NCBI RefSeq assembly: GCF_011758655.1
Contig: NZ_JAAMPA010000001.1
Location: 2,294,001-2,358,000 of the forward strand
Reading direction: 5' to 3'
Length of the DNA: 64,000 bases
Origin: Modestobacter marinus
Lineage (GTDB): Bacteria; Actinomycetota; Actinomycetes; Mycobacteriales; Geodermatophilaceae
Made by a program: the position numbers and the translations under genes. Shown here piece after piece: positions 29,724-37,900 of this stretch (positions are counted from its first letter, which is position 1; each line of letters starts with the position of its first letter). The notes below the pieces were generated by a model. It was not told the DNA's origin, did no database searches, and saw only the letters and a program-made list of their open reading frames with translations.

Positions 29724-29739
29724 GGATTTGTGGACGAGC

Positions 29740-29745
29740 TAGCCT
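29740..29745 (+). promoter_or_regulatory. Predicted -10 of a leaderless mRNA
   Basis: TAGCCT ends six bases before the ATG at 29752. Confidence 0.5.
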
Positions 29746-29751
29746 CCGTGC

Positions 29752-30318
29752 ATGCGTTGGGAGCAGCTCTTCGCCGACCTCGAGGCCCAGCTGGCTGAGC
29801 AGGAGGCCGCGGTCGACCAGGCCGACGAGGCGTCCCGGGCGCGCGCCGAGCAGGGTCGGATCCGGCTGGCCGACCGGCTACGGGGCGCCACCGGCCAGCG
29901 GGTGTCGCTGAGCTGTGCCGCCGGTGAGCTCGCCGGCCGGCTGGTCGACGTGGGCGTCGACTGGGTGCTGCTGGTCGATCAGCAGCAGCGTGAGGTGCTG
30001 GTCGCCCTGGCGGCGGTCAGCTCGGTGTCCGGGCTCACCGCGGTGACCGCAGCGGCCGCTGCGGAGGGCGCGGTCGACCGGTCGTTGGACCTGCGCCGGG
30101 CGGCGCGGGCGCTGGGCCGGGACCGGGCCGCCCTGCACTGCATGCTGGCGGACGGCGCCGTGCTGGCCGGCACGATCGACCGGGTCGGCGCGGACTTCCT
30201 GGAACTGGCCGAGCACCCGATCGACCAGCCGCGCCGTCGCACGGCGGTCACCGGGGTGCGGGCGATCGCACTCCCCGCGCTGGTCGCGCTCCGGACGGCC
30301 GGGCCGGCGCTCGGCTGA
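29752..30318 (+). CDS. Conserved hypothetical protein with N-terminal coiled coil
   Basis: 188 aa, not recognised by function. Residues 1-45 form a likely coiled coil (MRWEQLFADLEAQLAEQEAAVDQADEASRARAEQGRIRLADRL). Two related beta-rich segments follow: RVSLSCAAGELAGRLVDVGVDWVLLVD and ALHCMLADGAVLAGTIDRVGADFLELAEH. These look like duplicated Sm-like or small-barrel units. No signal peptide is visible. Its promoter region is shared with the divergent LysM gene, and the excisionase-like gene follows convergently. Confidence 0.8.
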   Translation: MRWEQLFADLEAQLAEQEAAVDQADEASRARAEQGRIRLADRLRGATGQRVSLSCAAGELAGRLVDVGVDWVLLVDQQQREVLVALAAVSSVSGLTAVTAAAAAEGAVDRSLDLRRAARALGRDRAALHCMLADGAVLAGTIDRVGADFLELAEHPIDQPRRRTAVTGVRAIALPALVALRTAGPALG

Positions 30319-30333
30319 GCACCCGGCGAGCGG

Positions 30334-30579
30334 TCAGCGGGGGGAGTCCACCTCGGCGTCGTCCGGGACCGGCTCCTCCGCTCCGGCCGAGGAACGGGCC
30401 TCGGCGTACTTCTGCTGGATGAACCGCTCCAGCTCGTCCTTCTCGACCCGCCACTGACCGCGCCCGCCGATCTGGATGGCGATCAGCTCCTTGCGGCGCA
30501 CCAGTGCGTAGGCCTGTGACCAGGAGACGTTGAGGATCTCCGCCACGTCGTCGAGGGTCAGGAAGCGCTGGGTGGCCAT
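30334..30579 (-). CDS. Excisionase/BldC-like helix-turn-helix protein
   Basis: 81 aa. RFLTLDDVAEILNVSWSQAYALVRRKELIAIQIGGRGQWRVEKDELERFIQQKY is a MerR/excisionase-type winged HTH (HTH_17), probably a small DNA-binding regulator. The start is ATG 30579; the open frame upstream is not conserved. A charged tail follows the HTH. Targets are unknown; the direct repeats at 29704 are one candidate. The 200 bases upstream contain TGTGGACAA near 30657, which resembles a DnaA box, and no gene. Confidence 0.85.
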   Translation of the reverse strand: MATQRFLTLDDVAEILNVSWSQAYALVRRKELIAIQIGGRGQWRVEKDELERFIQQKYAEARSSAGAEEPVPDDAEVDSPR

Positions 30580-30781
30580 GGGGTCGGTGTTCTCCCGTCG
30601 AAGGTGCCCGCCAGTGTGGCAGTCGGGTGACAGCGGCCCGGACGGTCCACCCGAAGGTGTGGACAACGGCTGCGCGCCGTCTGCCCCCTCGGTCATGATC
30701 TCCCTCCGCGACCACGTACGGCGAGGTCAGCCGGGGTGACCGGCCGCAGACGGACAGACAGGGCGAGGGGATGACCGACCG

Positions 30782-31525
30782 ATGAGCGCCTCCAGCGCGG
30801 CGCCGTCCGGCGCGCGCACCGACACGGCCCCGCCGGGCCCGGCGGCCCGCCGGGTCCGCCCGCCCCGCTGGCTGGACCTGCGGCTGGTGCTCGGGGTGCT
30901 GCTGGTGCTGGGCTCGGTCCTGGTCGGCGCCCGGGTCGTGACGGCCGCCGACGCGACCGTGCCCGTCTGGTCCGCAGCCGGTGACCTGGCGGCCGGCACG
31001 GTGCTGTCCGAGGCCGACCTGGTCCCGGTCTCGGTCCGGCTGGACGACGTCGCGGAGGCCTACCTGGCCACCAGCACCCGCCCGGCGGGCCGGGTGCTCG
31101 CCCGCGCGGTGCGGGACGGCGAGCTCGTGCCGCGGTCGGTGCTGGAGGAGCCGGGTGACCTGGTGCAGCTCGCGCTCCCGGTGCAGGCGGGCTTCGTCCC
31201 ACCCGGGCTCGACCGTGGGCAGGTGGTCGACGTCTACGCCGTGGCGGACCCGGTGGTGGGCGGGTCCGCACCGACCGGCGGCGGGGTCGACGTCGTGGTG
31301 TCCGGGGCACCGGTGCAGGCGGTCACCGGCCGCGGGGACGGCGTCCTGTCCACCGCCACCTCGACCGTCCAGGTGGTGGTCGCCGTGGCCGCCGAGGACG
31401 CTGCCGACGTGCTCGCCTCGATCGGGGGGCGCGGCCTGGTCGTCGTCGTCCGGGAGTCCGTGGAGGCCACGGACGGTCCCGGTGGGGCCGCGGCCGGAGC
31501 CGTCCCGGCCGGGCCGACCGGCTGA
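30782..31525 (+). CDS. SAF-domain, CpaB/RcpC-like membrane protein
   Basis: 247 aa. One N-terminal TM helix (about residues 33-56) is followed by a SAF domain (VWSAAGDLAAGTVLSEADLVPVSVRL, RPAGRVLARAVRDGELVPRSVL) and a CpaB-like C-terminal part (FVPPGLDRGQVVDVYAVADP, VVVAVAAEDAADVLASIGG). CpaB/RcpC stabilises the Tad pilus secretin, but Gram-positive homologues act without an outer membrane. The stop overlaps the next start (TGATG). No CpaF, TadB/C or pilin gene is nearby, so a role in a complete pilus here is not supported. Confidence 0.87.
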   Translation: MSASSAAPSGARTDTAPPGPAARRVRPPRWLDLRLVLGVLLVLGSVLVGARVVTAADATVPVWSAAGDLAAGTVLSEADLVPVSVRLDDVAEAYLATSTRPAGRVLARAVRDGELVPRSVLEEPGDLVQLALPVQAGFVPPGLDRGQVVDVYAVADPVVGGSAPTGGGVDVVVSGAPVQAVTGRGDGVLSTATSTVQVVVAVAAEDAADVLASIGGRGLVVVVRESVEATDGPGGAAAGAVPAGPTG

Positions 31526-32805
31526 TGGCCCTGCAGGTCTTCACCGCGGTCACCGGGGCGTCCTGGGAGTCCGAGCTCGTCGGGGCGCTGGACCGCGAGG
31601 ACCACGGGGTCACCGTGGTCCGGCGCTGCGTCGACGTCGCCGACCTGCTGGCCGCCGCGACGACCGGCACCGGCCAGGCGGCGCTGCTGTCGGCCGAGCT
31701 GCGCCGGCTGGACGGCGCAGCGGTGGCCCGGCTGACCGCGGCCGGCATCGCCGTCGTCGGGCTGGTCGAACCCGGGGACACCCGGGCGACCGATCGGCTC
31801 CGCCAGCTCGGCGTCGTCCGGGTGCTGCCCGCCGACGCCCCGGCCGAGGAGATCGCCCGGGCCCTGCGGGAGGCGGTGAGCGGGGGGCCGGTGGGCGGCC
31901 ACGACGTCGGTGACCCACGGTCGGCGCTGCCGGTGCTGGGCCTCCCGCCCGAGGAGTCGACCCGCCCGGCCGGCCGGGGGCGGGTGGTGGCGGTCTGGGG
32001 ACCGACGGGGGCGCCCGGTCGCACCACCGTGGCCGTCGGGCTCGCGGACGAGGCCGCGCGGCTGGAGGTGTCCACGCTGCTGGTGGACGGCGACGTGTAC
32101 GGCGGGGTGGTCGCGCAGGTGCTCGGCCTGCTGGACGAGTCGCCCGGCGTGGCAGCGGCCGCGCGGCAGGCGGCGGCAGGGACCCTGGACGTCGCTGCGC
32201 TGGCGCGGCTGGCGTGGGCGGTCGGCCCGCACCTGCGGGTGCTGACCGGGCTGGCCCGCGCCGACCGGTGGCCCGAGCTGCGGCCGCAGGCCGTCGCGGT
32301 GGTGCTCGAGGAGGCCCGGCGGCTGGCCTCGCTGACCGTGGTGGACTGCGGGTTCTCCCTGGAGGAGGACGAGGAGCTCTCCTTCGACACCGCGGCTCCG
32401 CGGCGGAACGGGGCCACGCTGACCGTGCTGGAGGAGGCCGACGAGGTCCTCTGTGTCAGCGGGGCCGACCCGGTGGCGCTGCAGCGCACGGTCCGGGCAC
32501 TGGCCGAGCTGCGCGAGGTGCTGCCGGACGTCGAGCCGGTCGTGGTGGTCAACCAGCTGCGCCGGGGACCGGTACCCGGCGATGCGCGGCAGGAGATCGC
32601 CGGCGCGCTGAGCCGGTTCGCCGGCTGCGAGGTGCGCACGTTCCTCCCGGCCGACCGGCGGGCCACGGACGCCGCCCTGGCGGCCGGCCGGACGCTGGCC
32701 GAGGTCGCTCCGACGTCCTCGCTGCGGGCCGGACTGCGCACGCTGGCGTCCCAGCTGAGCGGGGTCGCCGAGCCGAGCGGTCGTCGTCGGCGGCGCTCCC
32801 GCTGA
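31525..32805 (+). CDS. CpaE-like MinD/ParA-family ATPase
   Basis: 426 aa. An N-terminal receiver-like domain lacking the phospho-acceptor pattern (residues 1-125) precedes a SIMIBI ATPase domain. The deviant Walker A reads VWGPTGAPGRTTVAVGLA at about residue 160, with Arg where the usual Lys of GKT stands. LLVDGDVYGG and TVVDCGFSLEEDEEL follow the family. CpaE proteins place Tad pili at the cell pole. It is coupled to the SAF gene by a one-base overlap, so the two proteins probably act together. Confidence 0.87.
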   Translation: MALQVFTAVTGASWESELVGALDREDHGVTVVRRCVDVADLLAAATTGTGQAALLSAELRRLDGAAVARLTAAGIAVVGLVEPGDTRATDRLRQLGVVRVLPADAPAEEIARALREAVSGGPVGGHDVGDPRSALPVLGLPPEESTRPAGRGRVVAVWGPTGAPGRTTVAVGLADEAARLEVSTLLVDGDVYGGVVAQVLGLLDESPGVAAAARQAAAGTLDVAALARLAWAVGPHLRVLTGLARADRWPELRPQAVAVVLEEARRLASLTVVDCGFSLEEDEELSFDTAAPRRNGATLTVLEEADEVLCVSGADPVALQRTVRALAELREVLPDVEPVVVVNQLRRGPVPGDARQEIAGALSRFAGCEVRTFLPADRRATDAALAAGRTLAEVAPTSSLRAGLRTLASQLSGVAEPSGRRRRRSR

Positions 32806-32906
32806 GCGGCGGCCCGGCGGCGTCCCGGCGGGGCGGCGCAGGGGTGGGGTCACCGGACGTGGGCCCGGCCCGTAGCGTGGAGGCACCGCCGGTGAGGGAG
32901 GTCACG

Positions 32907-34301
32907 TTGGTCGAGCGGCTCACCGCCTTGGACGCGTCGTTCCTGTACCTGGAGGAACCGGGCACCCCGATGCACGTCGGTGCGGTGCTGGTCCTGGAGT
33001 GCCCGTCGGGGACGCTGGACCACGACGCCCTGATCGAGCTGGTGCGCACCCGGCTCCCCCTGGTGCCGCGGTACCGGCAGAAGGTCCTCGAGGTGCCCGG
33101 CCACCTGGCCAACCCGGCCTGGGTCGACGACCCCGACTTCGACCTGACCTACCACGTCCGGCGGTCCGCACTGCCCCGTCCGGGCACCGAGGAACAGCTG
33201 CTGGACCTGGTCGCCCGGCTCACCGCCCGGCCGCTGGACCTCAGCCGGCCGCTCTGGGAGATGTACCTCGTCGAGGGGCTGGCCGGGGACCGGACGGCGG
33301 TGGTGACCAAGACCCACCCGGCGCTCGTCGACGGGCTCGGGGCGATCGACATCGGGCAGGTGATCCTCGACCCCGACCCGGACGCGGGTTCCGCGCCGAC
33401 CGACTCGGGCGAGTGGCGCCCGCGCCGTCCCCCGGGCTCGGCCGCCCTGGTCTGGGAGGCGGTGGAGGAGTACCTGCAGCGTCCCTCGGCGGTGCTCGAG
33501 ACCGCCCGGACGGCGGCGGGCGACCTGCGCGCCACGGCGACCCGCTGGGCCGGCGTGGCCGGTGGGCTGGTGGCCGCCGTGGCCCGCACCGCGGTGTCCC
33601 CGGCTCCGACGAGCCCGCTGAACGCGCCCATCGGGCGGCAGCGCCGGGTGGCCGTCGCCCGCGCCTCGCTGGACGACCTGCGGACCGTGCGCAAGGCGCA
33701 CGGGGGCACGGTCAACGACGTGCTCCTGACCTCGGTGACCGGCGCGCTGCGGGAGTGGCTGCTCTCCCGGGGGGAGCCGGTGGTGGGCAGCACGTCCATC
33801 CGGGCCCTGGTGCCGGTGTCGGTGCGGGCCGAGGAGGACGGTGCGGCCAACGAGGTGCGCTCCTTCCTGGTCGACCTGCCGGTGGGGGAGCCCAACTCGC
33901 GGGTGCGGCTGGCCCGGATCAGCTTCGCGATGCGGGGCCTGGCGCCCAGCGGTCAGTCGGTCGGTGCGGACACGCTGAGCGCCCTCTCCGGCTTCGCGCC
34001 GCCGACGCTGCACGCCCTCGGTGCCCGCGCCGCCAGCGGGCTCTCCCGTCGGCTGTTCAACCTGGTCGTGACCAACGTGCCCGGTCCGCAGGTGCCGCTC
34101 TACGCCGGTTCCGCGCGGATGGTGGAGGTCTACCCGGTGGTCCCCCTGGTCCGTGGTCAGGGGCTGGCGATCGGGCTGACCAGCTACGACGGCACCGTCT
34201 ACTTCGGGCTGAACGCGGACCGGGACAGCGTCAGCGACGTCGACGTCCTCGCCGACCTCATCGAGCAGGAGATCGCCTACCTGGTGGAGGCGTCGAGCTG
34301 A
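32907..34301 (+). CDS. WS/DGAT-family O-acyltransferase with altered active site
   Basis: 464 aa, the usual length of wax ester synthase/diacylglycerol acyltransferases. LTALDASFLYLEEPGTPMHVGAVLVLE begins the protein, and PLWEMYLVEGL and NVPGPQVPLYAGSARM are present. The catalytic HHxxxDG motif reads HPALVDG (residues 137-143): the second His, the general base in this superfamily, is Pro. The start TTG 32907 has GGGAGG upstream; GTG 32892 is an alternative. Mycobacteria also keep a WS/DGAT gene (tgs3) near Rv3235. Triacylglycerol synthesis by this copy is doubtful. Confidence 0.9.
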   Translation: MVERLTALDASFLYLEEPGTPMHVGAVLVLECPSGTLDHDALIELVRTRLPLVPRYRQKVLEVPGHLANPAWVDDPDFDLTYHVRRSALPRPGTEEQLLDLVARLTARPLDLSRPLWEMYLVEGLAGDRTAVVTKTHPALVDGLGAIDIGQVILDPDPDAGSAPTDSGEWRPRRPPGSAALVWEAVEEYLQRPSAVLETARTAAGDLRATATRWAGVAGGLVAAVARTAVSPAPTSPLNAPIGRQRRVAVARASLDDLRTVRKAHGGTVNDVLLTSVTGALREWLLSRGEPVVGSTSIRALVPVSVRAEEDGAANEVRSFLVDLPVGEPNSRVRLARISFAMRGLAPSGQSVGADTLSALSGFAPPTLHALGARAASGLSRRLFNLVVTNVPGPQVPLYAGSARMVEVYPVVPLVRGQGLAIGLTSYDGTVYFGLNADRDSVSDVDVLADLIEQEIAYLVEASS

Positions 34302-34306
34302 CGCCT

Positions 34307-34336
34307 GCCCCGCTGCCCCGGCACCGGCAGCGGGGC
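34307..34336 (+). terminator. Hairpin terminator after the WS/DGAT gene
   Basis: Eleven-base perfect arms 34307-34317 and 34326-34336, starting six bases after the stop. Confidence 0.65.
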
Positions 34337-34403
34337 CTGGGAAGATCGTCGGGTCGGCGACGTTGACGTCGCTGGAACTCTCGACCTGGAGGAGGCGAAC
34401 CCG

Positions 34404-34907
34404 GTGCGCGTGTACCTGCCGGCCACGACGACCGTGCTGCAGCGGTTGCTCGACGAGGGCCGACTGGAGGGACCGCACACGGTCTTCACGGTCACCCCGC
34501 AGCTGCGGGACTTCTACGAGCTCAGCGACGACGAGGAGGAGCTGGAGTACGCGGCCCTGCTCGCCGCGGCGCGGGCGAGCCTGCGGCTGATGGACGTCGA
34601 CCCGTCGGCCGCCCGCCGCCGGGTGGTGCTCGCCGCGGACGTCCCGGAGACCTCGGTGACCCCCATCCAGGACGAGGGGGCCGACGCGGGTGCCGCGCGG
34701 ACCACGGCCGGCCTGGCCCTCTCCGACATCGCCAGCGCCCACATCGACGGAGCCGAGGCGGAGGCGGACGTCCGCGCCGCGACCGCCGTCGTGCTGGAGG
34801 CCGACCTGGGGAGCGAGGAGGCCCAGTTCGTCGTCGACCAGGCGGAGGGCCACGAGCTGGCCTGGTACGCGACCCAGGAGATCGGCCCGGCGCTCGAGCT
34901 GCTCTGA
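34404..34907 (+). CDS. DUF6912-family protein
   Basis: 167 aa. MRVYLPATTTVLQRLLDEGRLEGPHTVFTVTPQLRDFY and DDEEELEYAALLAAARASLRLM are the hallmarks of a conserved actinobacterial family of unknown function, which I know as DUF6912. It is acidic, with no membrane segment, and seems cytoplasmic. GGAGGAGG precedes the GTG at 34404. It is convergent with the FtsK/EssC gene with only 14 bases between. Confidence 0.85.
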   Translation: MRVYLPATTTVLQRLLDEGRLEGPHTVFTVTPQLRDFYELSDDEEELEYAALLAAARASLRLMDVDPSAARRRVVLAADVPETSVTPIQDEGADAGAARTTAGLALSDIASAHIDGAEAEADVRAATAVVLEADLGSEEAQFVVDQAEGHELAWYATQEIGPALELL

Positions 34908-34921
34908 GCGGCCGGTCCTCC

Positions 34922-37900
34922 TCACGCATCGGCCGGCCCGGTGCGGTGCCGGGCGACCTGAACCCGCGTGACCTCCTGCGGGGTGACCAGCCAGCCCGCG
35001 CCCGGCCGCGCGGGCAGCGGGGTCCGGGGCAACCGGAGCCCGAGCAGATCGGCGTCCCCGGGTGCCGGCCGCAGCAGCAGGGCCGCGCGGCCACGGCGTA
35101 GCGCGGCCGCCGGACCGCGGAAGGCCCCGGCGACCTCCGTGGCGGTCCCGGCGCCGACGACCGCGAGGTGGCCGGGCGTGGCGCCCGACGAGGTCAGCAC
35201 GTCGGCGACCTCGTCGGCGAGCGAGCTCAGGTCGTCGACGAGGACGAGGACCCGGCGCCCCTCGTGCCGGGCCAGCCAGCTCCGTACCCCGGTGGTGTCC
35301 CTGGTGGACAGCTGGGCGCAGTGGGGAGCCGGTGCGCCGTCGGCCGCTGAGCTCTCCTCGGCGGCCGCTGCGGGTGCCGGCGAGGCGACCAGGTCCAGGA
35401 CGGCGGCCCCGGCCGACCGGCCGTGCGCGCCGAGGGCGCGGAGGGCGCTGGACCGGCCGCTGCCCGGTGGCCCGACGACCAGCAGGCCGCCGGTGCGGGC
35501 GAGGTCGACGCCGACCGGCCCGCCGCCGTCGCCGCCGGGGCCGACCGGCAACCACCAGGTCCACGGTCCGTCGCCGGCCGCTCCGGCGCCTGCGGGGGCG
35601 GGCAGCGGCAGACGTGGGTCCTCGGGCAGCTCGACCACCCGGACGGGCGGCTCGCCGTGCACCGTCCCCGGTGGGTCGACCGCCGGCACGAGCGGAGTGC
35701 GGGGGAGTGCCAGCTGGCACTCGGCGGCCTCCTCGCCGACCAGGGCGCGACCGGGCGGCCGGTGACCGGGCACCGCCCGCGCGGCGACCCCGGCCACCGC
35801 GTAGTCGGCCCGGTCGGGCAGCGGCAGCACCAGGCGCTCCCGGACGGCGCCGGCCAGCCGGCCACCGGGGACGGCGCGCTCGGCGGTGAGCGCGACGGTC
35901 AGGCCGACCGCGGCCCCGTCCCGGGCGAGCCGCAGCAGTCCCGCGGCGCCGGTGGCGGGATCGGCCGTCTCCAGCTGCGCGGCGACGCTCTCATAGCCGT
36001 CGACCAGCAGCAGGAGGAACGGGCCGGGTCCCCCGCCACCGCCGCGGCGCCGGTCCACCTCCTCGGTCAACCGGGCGAGCAGTCGCACCGTGCGGTGCGC
36101 GTCGTCCCGGCCGACGGCCGTGCCCGTGTGCGGCAGGCCGCGGGCTGCCCCCGCGAGGCCCCCGCCGCCGTGGTCGAGCACGTGCACCTGCAGGCGGCCG
36201 GGCGGCAGGTGGTGGACCGCCTCGCCCAGCACGGTGCGCAGTGCGGTCGTCCGCCCACTGCGGGGGCCGCCCACGAACAGCCAGCCACCACCGACCGCCA
36301 GGTCCAGCTCCAGCGGGGTCTGCAGTTGTGCGTCGGGGGAGTCGCGGAGGCCGATCCTGAGCCGGACCGCCGGCGCCTCCGCCGCCCCGCGGTCGAGCAG
36401 GGCCGCGGGGAGCTCGTCGGGCAGCGGGGGGAGCCAGGGGCGGTGCGGCGGGCTGATCCCCTCCGCCCGCGTCCGCTCCGCGAGTGCGCCGACCAGCCGC
36501 TGCAGGTCGCTGGGGCCCTCGCCGCCGGGCCGCCCGGGCTGCGGTCGACCTGGCTGTGCTGGACGTGGCAGGGGCGGCCAGGTGCACCGGGCGACGGTCA
36601 GCGGCGCCACGGCCGGTGCCGGCCGGCCGGAGACCTGCGCCACCTGCAGCAGCACGGCCGGCCCGTTGCCGGTCCGCAGGTACGCCCGGCCCGGCCGGTC
36701 GGGGGGCAGGTGCGCGGGCAGGGCGCTGCCGAGCACGTCCCGGGCGTCGACCTCGTCGGTGGTCCGCAGGCAGATTCGCAGCGAGCAGTTCGCCCGGATC
36801 TCCGGGCTCACCACCCCGGCCGGGCGCTGTGTGGCCAGCACCAGGTGCACGCCGAGGGACCGGCCGCGCTGGGCGATGCCCACCAGGCCGCTGACGAAGC
36901 CCGGGAGCTCCTCGGCCAGGGTGGCGAACTCGTCGACGACGATCACCAGGCGGCTCGCGGCGACCGGCGCCGGCAGCGCGGCGAGGTCCCGCGCGCCGTG
37001 CTCGGCGAGCAGCCGTTCCCGGCGGGTCAGCTCCGCCGACAGGGACCGCAACGCCCGCGCCGTGGACTGCGGATCCAGGTCGGTGAGCATTCCCACCGTG
37101 TGCGGGAGCGCCGCCGCCTCGCCGAACGCCGCGCCGCCCTTGTAGTCGATGAGCAGGAAGCTGCACCGGTCCGGTGGGTGGTGCTGGGCCAGGCTGGCCA
37201 CGAGGGTCTGCAGGAGCTCGGACTTGCCGGCGCCGGTCGTGCCGGCGATCAGCGCGTGCGGGCCGTCGGCGACCAGGTCGATCGTCACCGGCCCCTCGCC
37301 GGTGACGCCCACCGTGGCCAGCAGGCGGCTGCGCACCCGGTCCCAGGTGCCGGACACCGGCTCGTCGCGCTCCGCCAGGCGCAGCCCGGTGGCCGGCAGG
37401 TCGAGCAGTCGGGCCGCCGCGGGCAGCTCGCCCGTGGACGCCGGGACGGCGAGCCGGGCCAGGTCCCGCGCGATCCGGTCGGCCGTCGCCGGACTGATCG
37501 CGTCCAGTTCGACGGGCCGCTCCTGGTCGGCGCCGGGCAGCCGCAACCGGCCTCCGGTGCCGGTCTCCCCGGCGACCTGCAGGCGGGCCAGCGCCGGCAG
37601 CGCGAGGGCGGTCTCGGACCCGCCCAGCTCCAGCCACACGACCTGGTCGGCGGCCCCGGCGAGCAGGGCGGCGGTCGCTGAGTCGACCGGGCCGTCCAGC
37701 ACGACCACCGTCCGCGGCTCGGCGGCGGCTCCGTCGGTCGGGGCGCGGGACGACGCGGCCAGCAGCCCGTCGGGGACCGGCCGGCCCGGGACGACGACCC
37801 CCTGCAGCTGCGGCAGCCAGCGGCACCACCGCCAGTCCGCGAGCTCGTCCGCGCCGCTCACCAGCACGATCCGCAGGCTCGCCGGAGGGTGCAGCACGGT

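Noticed and set aside
30655-30665. Replication origin with DnaA boxes
   Set aside because: Only isolated TGTGGAC-like motifs were seen; there is no cluster, no AT-rich unwinding region and no dnaA, dnaN or gyr genes.
30771-30785. Leader peptide MTDR before the SAF gene
   Set aside because: The four-codon frame overlaps the SAF start as ATGA, but no -10 hexamer stands at leaderless distance and the GAGGGG sequence directly abuts it.
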